NCBI GenBank assembly: GCA_947259505.1 | Contig: CAMYLT010000005.1 | Coordinates: forward strand, 62,001-126,000 | Length of the DNA: 64,000 bases | Direction: 5' to 3' | From: an uncultured Porticoccus sp. | Lineage (GTDB): Bacteria > Pseudomonadota > Gammaproteobacteria > Pseudomonadales > Porticoccaceae | In this document: positions 36,816 through 46,592 of the stretch, one piece after another | Position numbering within the stretch: the first letter of the stretch is position 1 | Layout of the letters: each line of letters starts with the position of its first letter | Program-made: the position numbers and the translations under genes | The notes under the pieces: model-generated | What the model saw: the letters and a program-made list of their open reading frames with translations, nothing else | What the model was told of the DNA's origin: nothing | Databases searched by the model: none

Positions 36816-38000
36816 ATGCAATATCTGACCGTTTTAGGGGCGACTGGCTCCATCGGAGAAAGTACTCTGGATGTGGTAGCGAGACACCCTGATCGCTTCC
36901 GTATTTTCGCCCTGAGTGGTTATAGTCAGCTGGACAAACTCGCCCGCCAGTGTGGCCAATTCAAGCCCGGCTTCGTGGCAGTTGCCGACCAGCAGTCTGC
37001 TGCCATACTGGCAGAACCTTTGCGCGCTCTCAGTCCCGCAACAGAAATTGTTGTTGGTCAACAAGGCCTCTGTGATGTTGCGTCAGCACCTGAGGTTGAT
37101 ATGGTGATGGCGGCGATTGTCGGTGCGGTAGGTTTGCGGCCGACGTTAGCTGCTGTACTGGCAGGTAAAAAGGTGTTGCTGGCCAACAAGGAATCGTTGG
37201 TAATGGCCGGGGGCTTGTTCATGGACGCGGTACGCCGTGCCGAAGCGACATTGCTGCCTATAGACAGTGAGCACAATGCCATTTTCCAATGTTTGCCTGC
37301 CAACTATGGCTTGGGGCAGCGGGGCGGTGTGCGCAAGGTCTTGTTAACGGGTTCCGGCGGCCCCTTTCGCAGTGCTCCACTGGAAAGTCTCTCTGCCATG
37401 ACGCCGGATCAAGCCTGTGCACACCCCAACTGGCAAATGGGCAGAAAAATTTCGGTCGATTCAGCGACCATGATGAATAAGGGGTTGGAACTGATCGAAG
37501 CCTGCTGGCTATTCGATTTGCACCCCGAAGAAATAGACGTGGTGATTCATCCTCAGAGTGTCATCCATTCCATGGTGGAGTATGTGGATGGGTCAATCCT
37601 CGCCCAGCTGGGTAACCCCGATATGCGAACACCCATCGCTCATGCCATGGCCTGGCCGGAGAGAGTAACTTCGGGTGTCGCAAGTCTCGATATTATTCAG
37701 ACAGCCCGCCTGGATTTTGAGTCCCCCGATCTGCAGCGTTTTCCCTGTCTGAAATTAGCCATGGAGGCTGCCCGTCGCGGTGGCAGTGCTCCGGCAATAC
37801 TGAATGCCGCCAACGAAGTGGCTGTGGCAGGATTCCTTGGCGGACGATTACCGTTTACCGGAATTGCCGAAGTGGTAGCAAGGGTGCTCAATCGCTTGGA
37901 GATCACTGAACCGGATTCGCTAGAGGCTGTCCAATCGTGCGATCAATTGGCGCGCCATAGCGCTGAAGATGTTATTGAACAGCTGACCGGGAAAGGTTAA
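36816..38000 (+). CDS. dxr: 1-deoxy-D-xylulose 5-phosphate reductoisomerase
   Basis: A 394-residue MEP-pathway enzyme. The NADPH loop is [29 protein letters not shown] and [13 protein letters not shown] plus [13 protein letters not shown] complete the active site. The stop TAA shares its last base with the rseP ATG. ispD and ispF of the same pathway lie at 60-61 kb. Confidence 0.97.
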   Translation: MQYLTVLGATGSIGESTLDVVARHPDRFRIFALSGYSQLDKLARQCGQFKPGFVAVADQQSAAILAEPLRALSPATEIVVGQQGLCDVASAPEVDMVMAAIVGAVGLRPTLAAVLAGKKVLLANKESLVMAGGLFMDAVRRAEATLLPIDSEHNAIFQCLPANYGLGQRGGVRKVLLTGSGGPFRSAPLESLSAMTPDQACAHPNWQMGRKISVDSATMMNKGLELIEACWLFDLHPEEIDVVIHPQSVIHSMVEYVDGSILAQLGNPDMRTPIAHAMAWPERVTSGVASLDIIQTARLDFESPDLQRFPCLKLAMEAARRGGSAPAILNAANEVAVAGFLGGRLPFTGIAEVVARVLNRLEITEPDSLEAVQSCDQLARHSAEDVIEQLTGKG

Positions 38001-39355
38001 TGGAGTTATTGCAGACAATATTTTTCACGCTGGTAGCGCTGGGCGTTCTGGTGACTTTCCACGAGTTCGGGCACTTCTGGGTGGCGCGTCGTTGTGGAAT
38101 AAAAGTGCTTCGTTTTTCCGTGGGTTTTGGCACGCCACTGTTTCGCTGGCGTGACAAACTGGGCACAGAATTCGTTGTGGCTCTATTGCCGCTGGGCGGT
38201 TATGTGCGAATGGTTGACGAGCGTGAGGGCAATGTCTCTGAAGAAGATTTGCCCTATGCGTTTACTCGTAAATCAGTCTGGCAACGCATGGCTGTCGTGG
38301 TCGCGGGACCCCTGGCAAATTTTTTACTGGCGGTGCTGCTGTATTGGATTGTTTATGCCATGGGCGTTACGGGCATCGCTCCGGTAATCGGGTCTTTGAT
38401 CCCCGACTCAGTGGCTGAGCAGGCGGGATTGGAAGCCGGGCAGGAGATCGTTGCCATCGATGGTGAGCCAACCCCTACGTGGCAGGCCCTTAATGAGCAA
38501 TTGGTGCGGCGTATAGGCGAAACGGGGCCCATTACCTTCACGGTCAAACAGCTTCAGGATACCCTGCAAAGCGAATATACGGGTGAGCTGCATGATTGGT
38601 TGAATGATGCAGCGGAACAAAATCCCGTTGCCGGTCTCGGTATTGTTCTCTATTCACCGGAAATTTTACCTGTCGCTGAAGAGGTTGTTCCTGGGGATCC
38701 GGCTGATCGGGCCGGGTTGCTGCCTGGCGATCAGATCTTGACGGCCAATGGGGAAGCAATGGCTGACTGGTCTGCCTGGGTTAATTACGTGCGTGCCCGG
38801 CCAGGACAAACCATCGAGTTGCTGGTCAAGCGTGATGATCAACACATTGAGACGTCAGTGACACCGAAAACTGCGATAGCGGAGGACGGAACAGAAATTG
38901 GTCAGGTTGGGATGGGTGTGCGGATACCAAAATGGCCTGAAGAGATGATCCGTCAATCTAATTACAATTTGTTCGAGGCGCTTGGTCAGGGGGTTTCACA
39001 GACCTGGAATACCTCCTTGTTGATACTCGATTCTGTCAAGAAGATGCTGATGGGGCTGATTTCCGCAAAACACTTGAGTGGACCCATCACCATTGCTAAA
39101 GTGGCGGGCGCTTCTGCTCAATACGGATTGACGGCCTATTTGGGATTTCTGGCCTTTTTGAGTGTCAGTCTAGGCGTTTTGAATTTGCTGCCCATCCCCG
39201 TTCTGGATGGGGGCCACCTGATGTATTACATCATCGAGGCTTTAAAAGGCAGGCCCGTATCCGAAAAGATCCAGATGGTGGGTTTTCGGATAGGGATGTT
39301 TTTGGTGATTGGGTTGATGTTGCTCGCCCTATACAATGATTTGTCGCGGCTGTAG
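38000..39355 (+). CDS. rseP: RIP metalloprotease RseP
   Basis: A 451-residue site-2 protease. The zinc motif HEFGH is at residues 21-25 in the first membrane helix, two PDZ-like regions fill the middle (VAEQAGLEAGQEIVAIDG and ADRAGLLPGDQILTANGE), and LLPIPVLDGGHLMYY carries the third metal ligand. It cleaves the anti-sigma-E factor RseA during envelope stress and clears signal peptides. bamA follows. Confidence 0.96.
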   Translation: MELLQTIFFTLVALGVLVTFHEFGHFWVARRCGIKVLRFSVGFGTPLFRWRDKLGTEFVVALLPLGGYVRMVDEREGNVSEEDLPYAFTRKSVWQRMAVVVAGPLANFLLAVLLYWIVYAMGVTGIAPVIGSLIPDSVAEQAGLEAGQEIVAIDGEPTPTWQALNEQLVRRIGETGPITFTVKQLQDTLQSEYTGELHDWLNDAAEQNPVAGLGIVLYSPEILPVAEEVVPGDPADRAGLLPGDQILTANGEAMADWSAWVNYVRARPGQTIELLVKRDDQHIETSVTPKTAIAEDGTEIGQVGMGVRIPKWPEEMIRQSNYNLFEALGQGVSQTWNTSLLILDSVKKMLMGLISAKHLSGPITIAKVAGASAQYGLTAYLGFLAFLSVSLGVLNLLPIPVLDGGHLMYYIIEALKGRPVSEKIQMVGFRIGMFLVIGLMLLALYNDLSRL

Positions 39356-39395
39356 CTGCCACAACGAACAAGAATCGAGAGAATACCGGTCTCCA

Positions 39396-41723
39396 ATGAA
39401 ACACTTTTATCTGTTGTTGTGCCTTTTTGTAGTTGCTTTAACCGCCCGAGCGGAAGTGTTTCAGGTCGAGGATATTCGCATCGATGGCCTGCAGCGTGTT
39501 TCTTCCGGTACGGTATTCGCCTCTATGCCGCTAAGCGTTGGGGACCTTATTGATGAGGATACTGTTCGACGAGCGACTCGAGCATTGTTCCGCACCGGCT
39601 ATTTTGCCGATATTCGTATATCCCGTGACGAGGGTGTTCTTATCGTCACTGTCAAAGAACGCCCGGCCGTGGCAGAAATTACCCTAGAGGGGAATAAGGC
39701 AATACCCGAAGAAGATCTCCTCAAGGCCCTAAGAGACAATGGCTTGGCCGAAGGGCAGATTTTTCGCCAATCTATTTTGGAGGGGATGTCCCAGGAGCTG
39801 GAACGCCAGTATGTGGCCCAAGGGCGTTATGGTGCGACAGTAACTGCAAACATTGAAGAATTACCCCGTAACCGGGTGGCTGTTCATATTGTCGTGGATG
39901 AGGGTGAGGTAGCCTCTATCAAACACATCAATGTGGTGGGTAACCACGCCTTTGAGCGCGGTGAAATATTATCGTTGTTTGAATTGAAAACCACTGGTTT
40001 GCTGTCTTGGGTATTCAATGACGACAAGTACTCCAAGGAAAAGCTATCCGGTGACCTGGAGCGAATTGAATCGTTTTACCTGAACCGTGGTTACCTTAAG
40101 TTTTCTATTGAGTCTACACAGGTAGCCGTTAGCCCTGATCGTCAGGCAGTATTCGTCACAGTGAACTTGAATGAGGGTGATGTCTACACGGTCGATCAAA
40201 TTGAGTTGGCGGGCGATCTCATTGTTTCTGAAGGGGAAATCCGTCGGTTTGTCGTTCTCAAGGAAGAGCAGACTTTCTCCCAATTATTAATGACAAATAC
40301 TTCCGAACTGATTACGCAGCGCCTTGGAAATGAGGGCTATACCTTTGCCGAGGTAAAGGGTATTCCCGAGGTAAACGAAGAAGATAAGACTGCCAAGGTG
40401 ACCTTCTTTGTGAACCCGGGCAAGCGGGCCTATGTGCGTCGCATCGAGTTCCGTGGCAACACTAAAACGATGGATGAGGTGTTGCGCCGTGAAATGCGCC
40501 AGATGGAAGGTGCATCCGCTTCCACCGCGAAAATTGAACACTCGAAAAACCGTCTCAATCGTTTGGGATATTTCAAGGATGTGGAAGTGGATACCCAGCA
40601 GGTACCGGGTACCAATGACCAGGTGGACGTGATTTACACCGTCGAAGAACAGCCTTCGGGAAGTATCGGTGCCAGTATTGGTTTTGCGCAAACCTATGGT
40701 TTGACGGTGGGTGCGAATGTTCAGGAGCAGAATTTTCTTGGCACGGGCAATAACGTTGGTGTTGCTGTTAATCGCAGTGCGTATACAACTAATGTCTCAC
40801 TGAGTGCCACTGACCCCTATTTCACCCGGGATGGCATCAGTGCGGGATTTTCTGTTTTTGCCCGCAGCACCGATTATGAAGAAGTAAACATCTCCAACTA
40901 CAGCACGGATAGTATGGGCGGCTCACTTACGTTTGCTTATCCGCTCACTGAATTTTCCAGTATCGGTATGGGAGTGGGGCTGGAAAGCCTCTCGCTTGAT
41001 GTCGGCACGTATCCTTCACAAGAAATTCTCGATTTTGTGGCTGAAAATGGCGAAGATTTCACGACGCTTGCGGCCAGTGTCAACTGGGGCTATTCCACCC
41101 TCAATAGGGGGAGAATGGCTACAGCTGGTGTGTCACACCGTGTCAGCATGGAAGTTGCTGTGCCCGGAAGCGACCTGGAGTATTTTAAAACATCGTACGC
41201 AGGGCAATATTTCCGCCCTCTAAACGATAGCTTCACCCTCCGCCTGAGGTCTGATTTGGGCTACGGGGAAAGTTATGGTTCCGGTGATCGCTTGCCGTTT
41301 TTCAAGAACTTCTTTGGTGGTGGTTGGGGCTCTGTGCGTGGGTTCAAGAAAAACACCCTTGGTCCAAGAGAAACACCCGATCTCGCCAACCCCTACGATA
41401 ATGATGCTGATCCTTTCGGTGGAAATATGTTGGTTGAGGGTAGTGTAGAAGTATTGTTCCCTCTGCCATTTATACGAGATCAGAAAAGTATGCAGTTTGC
41501 CGTTTTTCTGGATGCCGGCAATGTGTTTGATACCGACTGCGGCAGTAAAGACGAAGCCCTCTGTCAAGAGCCCGATATGGGCGAGCTTCGCTATTCGCTC
41601 GGTATAGGCGGAACCTGGATAAGTGGCTTTGGTCCTATTACCGTCAGTTTTGCCAAGCCATTGAATGCTGGCGATGAAGACGAGGAAGAAGTATTTCAGT
41701 TCCAGTTGGGACAGAACTTTTAG
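39396..41723 (+). CDS. bamA: Outer-membrane protein assembly factor BamA
   Basis: A 775-residue protein with a signal peptide (cleaved about after TARA, residue 18), five POTRA domains (to about residue 415) and a C-terminal beta-barrel with the conserved GGWGSVRGF loop motif (VRGF) and a terminal phenylalanine. It inserts beta-barrel proteins into the outer membrane; bamC is at 16231. The ATG at 39396 is used, since the open frame before it overlaps rseP and lacks a signal peptide. Confidence 0.97.
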   Translation: MKHFYLLLCLFVVALTARAEVFQVEDIRIDGLQRVSSGTVFASMPLSVGDLIDEDTVRRATRALFRTGYFADIRISRDEGVLIVTVKERPAVAEITLEGNKAIPEEDLLKALRDNGLAEGQIFRQSILEGMSQELERQYVAQGRYGATVTANIEELPRNRVAVHIVVDEGEVASIKHINVVGNHAFERGEILSLFELKTTGLLSWVFNDDKYSKEKLSGDLERIESFYLNRGYLKFSIESTQVAVSPDRQAVFVTVNLNEGDVYTVDQIELAGDLIVSEGEIRRFVVLKEEQTFSQLLMTNTSELITQRLGNEGYTFAEVKGIPEVNEEDKTAKVTFFVNPGKRAYVRRIEFRGNTKTMDEVLRREMRQMEGASASTAKIEHSKNRLNRLGYFKDVEVDTQQVPGTNDQVDVIYTVEEQPSGSIGASIGFAQTYGLTVGANVQEQNFLGTGNNVGVAVNRSAYTTNVSLSATDPYFTRDGISAGFSVFARSTDYEEVNISNYSTDSMGGSLTFAYPLTEFSSIGMGVGLESLSLDVGTYPSQEILDFVAENGEDFTTLAASVNWGYSTLNRGRMATAGVSHRVSMEVAVPGSDLEYFKTSYAGQYFRPLNDSFTLRLRSDLGYGESYGSGDRLPFFKNFFGGGWGSVRGFKKNTLGPRETPDLANPYDNDADPFGGNMLVEGSVEVLFPLPFIRDQKSMQFAVFLDAGNVFDTDCGSKDEALCQEPDMGELRYSLGIGGTWISGFGPITVSFAKPLNAGDEDEEEVFQFQLGQNF

Positions 41724-41753
41724 ATCATCAGTTAAACCGAACGGAGACCTAGT

Positions 41754-42281
41754 GTGCGTATAGCGAAATTGTTGTTGATTACTCTGGCCGTCAGCTTTAC
41801 CTCATCCTTGGTGGCAGCTGAGCGCCAGGCAGAGGGTAATATAGCCGTCGTCGACTTTGGTAAGGCTATTTTTGGCACAGAAGTAGCCAAAACTCGCCTG
41901 AAGCAAAAGAAGGGCGAGTCAAGTTTTGCGGCCTTGCAGGCAAAATATGAGTCCACTGTTGCTGAGATGAAGGCGCTAAAACAGGAAATGGATACCAAAG
42001 GTATGACTTGGTCTACAGATCAGGCTGCCGAAGCGCAGAAAAAAATGGAATTCTTACGAGCTGACTTAGAGTTGATTACCCGTAAAATCCAAACGGATCA
42101 GCAAGCCCTTCAGAACAGCATCGTTCAGGAACTGCGTCCCAAGGCGGGTGAAGCTTTGCAGGAACTGATTGATGAAGAGGGTATTGTGCTGTTGATCAGT
42201 GCTGAAGCTGTAGTGACTGCAGCACCCAGCCTGGATGTAACCGCAAAGTTGACTGATCGTCTGAACAAGAAAACCCAGTGA
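41754..42281 (+). CDS. skp: Periplasmic chaperone Skp (OmpH family)
   Basis: A 175-residue protein with signal peptide (cleavage after VAA, about residue 22), a beta segment NIAVVDFGKAIFGT, and long charged alpha-helical arms (residues 45-125), as in Skp. It carries outer-membrane proteins to the Bam complex. The start is GTG with GGAG 8 bases upstream. Confidence 0.93.
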   Translation: MRIAKLLLITLAVSFTSSLVAAERQAEGNIAVVDFGKAIFGTEVAKTRLKQKKGESSFAALQAKYESTVAEMKALKQEMDTKGMTWSTDQAAEAQKKMEFLRADLELITRKIQTDQQALQNSIVQELRPKAGEALQELIDEEGIVLLISAEAVVTAAPSLDVTAKLTDRLNKKTQ

Positions 42282-42304
42282 TTTCGGGTTGGATCGGATA
42301 AAAG

Positions 42305-43321
42305 GTGGTGATTAATTACACGCTGGCAGAAGTTGCTGATCGGATAGGCGCTAACGTGCGCGGTGATGCAGCATGCACAGTGACAGGGTTGAACACTTTG
42401 CGAGAAGCCCGTGCGGGGGAGCTAAGCTTCCTGGCAAACCCCGCCTATAGGCAATATCTCGATAGCACCTCTGCGACTGCTGTTATTCTGCATCCAAGTT
42501 TTGCTGATGATTATGCTGGCAATGCCCTTATAACCGACAATCCATATTTGGGATATGCACGGGCAACGCCGCTGTTCGATTGTGCGCCTATCTTGCCGAC
42601 GGGTGTTCATCCAAGTTCTGTCGTGGCGGTGAGTGCAAAAATTGATGGCACTGCCTCCATCGGTCCTTTAGCGGTTGTCGGTGAGAGAGTTGTTATTGGC
42701 GCAGGGAGTTGTATTGGGGCAGGTGCCGTTATCGGTGATGACAGTACCATCGGGGCCGACTGCCATATAGCTGCCAATGTTAGTATCTCCCACGGAATCG
42801 TCATCGGCGATGGTGTCACCATTCACAGCGGTGCTGTGATTGGTGCAGATGGCTTTGGTTTTGCCCAGCATGAGGGCCGTTGGGTAAAGATTCACCAGCT
42901 AGGTTCAGTTGTGATTGGCAATCATGTAGAGATTGGTGCCTGTACGACGGTAGACCGTGGTGCTCTTGGTAACACTGTTATAGAAGATGGGGTCATTCTG
43001 GATAATCATGTCCAGATCGCCCATAACGTGCAGATTGGGGAAAATACAGCCATGGCGAGCTATGCCGGTGTTGCCGGTAGTACCGTGGTTGGCAAGAATT
43101 GTATTTTTGCTGCTAGAGCTGGCTCTGTTGGGCATGTAACCCTGTGTGATGGTGTCCATTTGACGGCTGCAGCTGTGCTGACTAAATCATTGAAAGAGCC
43201 TGGATCCTATTCGTCAGGTACTATGTTCAGCAAAACCAAGGATTGGAAGAAAAGTGCTGTTCGTTTTAACCAACTTGATGAGTTGGCCAGTCGGATCAGG
43301 AAACTTGAAAAAAAATTGTAA
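42305..43321 (+). CDS. lpxD: UDP-3-O-acylglucosamine N-acyltransferase
   Basis: A 338-residue left-handed beta-helix acyltransferase. The N-terminal uridine-binding domain (LSFLANPAYRQYL) is followed by hexapeptide repeats from about residue 105, with the catalytic histidine region IAHNVQIGENT. A short C-terminal helix ends the protein. It starts at GTG (42305, or the next codon 42308, also GTG). It adds the N-linked hydroxyacyl chain in lipid A synthesis. Confidence 0.96.
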   Translation: MVINYTLAEVADRIGANVRGDAACTVTGLNTLREARAGELSFLANPAYRQYLDSTSATAVILHPSFADDYAGNALITDNPYLGYARATPLFDCAPILPTGVHPSSVVAVSAKIDGTASIGPLAVVGERVVIGAGSCIGAGAVIGDDSTIGADCHIAANVSISHGIVIGDGVTIHSGAVIGADGFGFAQHEGRWVKIHQLGSVVIGNHVEIGACTTVDRGALGNTVIEDGVILDNHVQIAHNVQIGENTAMASYAGVAGSTVVGKNCIFAARAGSVGHVTLCDGVHLTAAAVLTKSLKEPGSYSSGTMFSKTKDWKKSAVRFNQLDELASRIRKLEKKL

Positions 43322-43361
43322 CCAAAGCTGTTTTGAACTTTGCTGGATTTGAGAAAAGCCG

Positions 43362-43796
43362 ATGGATATTACTGAGATTAAACAGCGCTTGCCGCACCGT
43401 TACCCTTTTTTACTGGTCGACCGCGTTGTTGAACTGGATCCGGGTAAACGTATTCTCGCCTATAAAAACATTACAGCAAATGAAGATGTTTTTAACGGTC
43501 ATTTCCCCAACACGCCTATTTTTCCTGGGGTGATGATTATTGAGGCGATGGCTCAGGCCGCTGGTGTGCTGGGCTTCGTCACCGAAGATAAATATGCCGA
43601 TGATAATGCCCTCTACCTGTTTGCCGGTGTGGATGGGGTGCGCTTCAAGCGTCAAGTGATTCCTGGTGACAGGCTGATGCTCGAGGCGGAGATTGATTCT
43701 GTAAAGCGTTCAATCTGGCGTTTTAAGTGTCGAGCAACTGTAGATGGTGAGTTGGCGTGTGAAGCGACCATTCTTTGTGCACTGAAAGTTTCTTGA
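43362..43796 (+). CDS. fabZ: 3-hydroxyacyl-ACP dehydratase FabZ
   Basis: A 144-residue hotdog-fold dehydratase. Active-site His47 is in [14 protein letters not shown] and Glu61 in IIEAMAQ. It dehydrates hydroxyacyl-ACP, sharing substrate with LpxA and LpxD. It is followed 4 bases later by lpxA. Confidence 0.97.
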   Translation: MDITEIKQRLPHRYPFLLVDRVVELDPGKRILAYKNITANEDVFNGHFPNTPIFPGVMIIEAMAQAAGVLGFVTEDKYADDNALYLFAGVDGVRFKRQVIPGDRLMLEAEIDSVKRSIWRFKCRATVDGELACEATILCALKVS

Positions 43797-43800
43797 TTTT

Positions 43801-44577
43801 ATGTCCCAAATTGATCCCCGCGCGATTATTGACCCCAGTGCCGAGCTGGGGGAAGGTGTTGTAATAGGTCCCTGGACGATGATTGGTCCAGACGTCAAGA
43901 TCGGTGATGGCTCTGTTATTCACTCCCACGTGGTCATCAGGGCATTGACCACTATTGGCAAGAACAACTGTATCTACCAGTTCTCCTCTATCGGTGAAGA
44001 CACCCCGGATCTGAAATATCGGGGCGAACCCACTCGTCTGGAAATAGGTGATAACAACACTATCCGGGAAGGGGTAACCATTCATCGGGGCACCATTCAG
44101 GACAAAAGTCTGACATCCATCGGTGATAACAACCTGCTGATGGCTTATGTCCATGTTGGTCACGACTGCAATATCGGCAACAACTGTATTTTAGTGAATA
44201 ACGCATCTCTGGCAGGTCATGTTCAGGTCGGTGACTGGGCGATCATTTCTGGCTATGCCCTGATTCATCAATATGTCTCCATTGGTGCCCATAGCTTTAT
44301 TGGTGCCGGTGCTTATCTGACTCAGGATATTCCCGCCTATGTAATGGCAGCAGGCACACCTAGTCAGCCAAAGACGATTAATAGCGAGGGGTTGCGTCGC
44401 AGGGGTTTTGATAAAGATCAAATTGCTGCCATAAAGCAAGCCTACAAAATTCTTTATCGGCAGGGGCTGCCGTTGGAAGAAGCATTGGAAAAAATGGCAT
44501 TGCTGGCCGCTGACGAACCGGCAGTACAATTAATGATTGATACTGTCCGCATGTCATCCCGCGGACTGTTACGCTAG
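43801..44577 (+). CDS. lpxA: UDP-N-acetylglucosamine O-acyltransferase
   Basis: A 258-residue hexapeptide-repeat acyltransferase. The catalytic histidine lies in YVHVGHDCNIGN, and the C-terminal helical part begins GLRRRGFDKDQIAAIK. It starts lipid A synthesis by moving a hydroxyacyl chain from ACP to UDP-GlcNAc. Confidence 0.97.
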   Translation: MSQIDPRAIIDPSAELGEGVVIGPWTMIGPDVKIGDGSVIHSHVVIRALTTIGKNNCIYQFSSIGEDTPDLKYRGEPTRLEIGDNNTIREGVTIHRGTIQDKSLTSIGDNNLLMAYVHVGHDCNIGNNCILVNNASLAGHVQVGDWAIISGYALIHQYVSIGAHSFIGAGAYLTQDIPAYVMAAGTPSQPKTINSEGLRRRGFDKDQIAAIKQAYKILYRQGLPLEEALEKMALLAADEPAVQLMIDTVRMSSRGLLR

Positions 44578-44590
44578 TCCGTACATCGCC

Positions 44591-45739
44591 GTGCCCAGGC
44601 AAATTAAAATTGGAGTGGTTGCCGGTGAGGCTTCCGGGGATCAGCTCGGAGCTGGCCTGATTAAAGCCTTGCGCTCTCGCTACCCTGATGCCTTGTTCGA
44701 AGGGATCGGCGGTTCGAAAATGTTGGAGCGGGGTTTTCATACGTTGTTTCCAATAGATCGGCTCTCCGTGATGGGTTTGGTTGAACCCCTCAAGCGCCTA
44801 CCCGAATTAATCAGAATCCGCAGGACCCTGTACCAACATTTTCTCAACAATCATTTCGATCTTGTGGTCGGGATTGATTCACCGGACTTCAATCTTGGTT
44901 TGGAGCTGAGGCTTCGCAAACAGGGTGTCAAGACGGCCCATTATGTCAGCCCTTCCGTGTGGGCCTGGCGTCAGGGCCGCATAAAGAAAATCGCGCGTGC
45001 GGTTGATCTGATGATCACGTTGTTCCCGTTCGAGGCAGATTTTTATCGCCAGCACGGGGTTCCCGTGACCTATGTTGGCCATCCGCTGGCGGAGGAAATA
45101 CCGCTTCAGCCCGATTGCCAGAAGGCTCGTGAACAGCTTGGTATCGGCCCCGATGCCAGAATTCTTACACTGATGCCCGGCAGTCGTGCTTCGGAAGTGG
45201 ATGCGCTTGGCCGACTCTTTCTGGACACAGCCAACCGCTGCCAAGAGTCAGTGGCGGGTTTGCAGCTGCTTATTCCGGCGGCTAATGATGAGCGCAAAAA
45301 GCAGCTGGAGCTGCTGTTAGATGGCTATCCAGATTTGAATTGCCTATTGCTCAGTGGTCAATCTCACCTTGCCATGAGTGCATCCGATGTTGTCTTGTTG
45401 TCTTCGGGTACGTCTGCGCTTGAAGCGATGCTGTTGAAAAAGCCGATGGTCGTCAGTTACCGAGTCGGTAAGTGGACCTATGCTCTGATCTCCAGAATGT
45501 TAAAAGTTGACTGGGTGTCGTTACCCAATTTGTTGGCCGAAGAAGCGCTGGTTCCTGAATTGCTGCAGGATCAGGCGACTGTCGATAATCTTGTCGAGGC
45601 CGTGAAAAAACTGTTTCTGTCACCTGAACATGTGTCGAGGCTTACCCAGCGTTTTGGTGAGCTGCATCAGTCATTGCGGCATGGCGGTAGCGATGCGGCT
45701 GCCGCAGCCCTCTGTGCTCTGATAATGGAAGCGGAGTAA
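44591..45739 (+). CDS. lpxB: Lipid-A-disaccharide synthase
   Basis: A 382-residue family-19 glycosyltransferase, the same length as the Escherichia coli enzyme when started at the GTG at 44591. [34 protein letters not shown] and [11 protein letters not shown] are family blocks. No clear ribosome site precedes the GTG, which is 13 bases after lpxA; translation may be coupled. An upstream TTG at 44537 would overlap lpxA. Its stop shares a base with the rnhB ATG. Confidence 0.94.
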   Translation: MPRQIKIGVVAGEASGDQLGAGLIKALRSRYPDALFEGIGGSKMLERGFHTLFPIDRLSVMGLVEPLKRLPELIRIRRTLYQHFLNNHFDLVVGIDSPDFNLGLELRLRKQGVKTAHYVSPSVWAWRQGRIKKIARAVDLMITLFPFEADFYRQHGVPVTYVGHPLAEEIPLQPDCQKAREQLGIGPDARILTLMPGSRASEVDALGRLFLDTANRCQESVAGLQLLIPAANDERKKQLELLLDGYPDLNCLLLSGQSHLAMSASDVVLLSSGTSALEAMLLKKPMVVSYRVGKWTYALISRMLKVDWVSLPNLLAEEALVPELLQDQATVDNLVEAVKKLFLSPEHVSRLTQRFGELHQSLRHGGSDAAAAALCALIMEAE

Positions 45740-46350
45740 TGGCGGGCTACCTGCTGGCTTACCGAGGTGAGTTGTTGGCCGGCGTAGATGAAGTGGGCCG
45801 CGGCCCACTGGCCGGTGACGTGGTGACGGCAGCGGTCATCCTCGATCCAGGGCAACCCATTCAAGGGTTAGCTGATTCAAAAAAACTTTCCGAAAGCCGT
45901 CGCGAGCAGTTAGCCGAGGAAATTAGAGAGAAAGCATTGTGTTGGCACATCGCCAGGGCATCAGTCAGTGAAATAGATACCTATAACATTTTGCAGGCGA
46001 CGATGATGGCAATGTCCCGCGCAGTGGATGGCTTGGCCATTAAGCCTGAGTATGTGGCAGTTGATGGTAATCGAATGCCTCGTTGGCAATATGTGGGTGA
46101 AACGGTCATTAAGGGGGATGCGTTGGTCCCTGCTATCAGTGCAGCTTCCATCATAGCCAAGGTTTGTCGAGACGCTGAAATGCGCCAGTTTGATGAACAG
46201 TATCCGGGCTATGATTTCGCTGCGCACAAGGGGTATGGCACTCGCCGGCACCGGGAGGCGATAGAGCAACTGGGTCCTTCCCCAATCCACCGCAGATCCT
46301 TCGAGCCTGTTCGGAGTATGCTGGAAGCCGGCCAGCTCCAGCGCACCTGA
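45739..46350 (+). CDS. rnhB: Ribonuclease HII
   Basis: A 203-residue RNase HII. The active site begins [15 protein letters not shown] (Asp17, Glu18); the later aspartates lie in YVAVDGN and [17 protein letters not shown] and [10 protein letters not shown] are typical. It removes ribonucleotides and RNA primers from DNA. The ATG overlaps the lpxB stop by one base. dnaE normally follows, but a wax-ester synthase gene lies between them here. Confidence 0.96.
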   Translation: MAGYLLAYRGELLAGVDEVGRGPLAGDVVTAAVILDPGQPIQGLADSKKLSESRREQLAEEIREKALCWHIARASVSEIDTYNILQATMMAMSRAVDGLAIKPEYVAVDGNRMPRWQYVGETVIKGDALVPAISAASIIAKVCRDAEMRQFDEQYPGYDFAAHKGYGTRRHREAIEQLGPSPIHRRSFEPVRSMLEAGQLQRT

Positions 46351-46592
46351 TATGAAATAGCCTTTTGGCCTGCGCAAGGTATTTTTCGTGCGATAGTTTG
46401 CTATGCTAGGCTGGCGTTGCAGATATGCGAGCACGCCCTGCAAGATGGGTTTTGTGCTGATGCGCTACCGTCGATAGATGCGTAAAAGTGCTCTTATCTT
46501 TTTGTATAGGATAATTTTATATCTGTTGGTTCCAGGCCGTTTGATCACTGACCAGCGGCGTGAGGTTTTGCTAGCTCAATCAAGGAATCTCC

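Noticed and set aside
46417..46443. TTGCAG/CTGCAA inverted repeat before the wax-ester synthase
   Set aside because: Six-base arms spaced by 15 bases are expected by chance in this much non-coding sequence.
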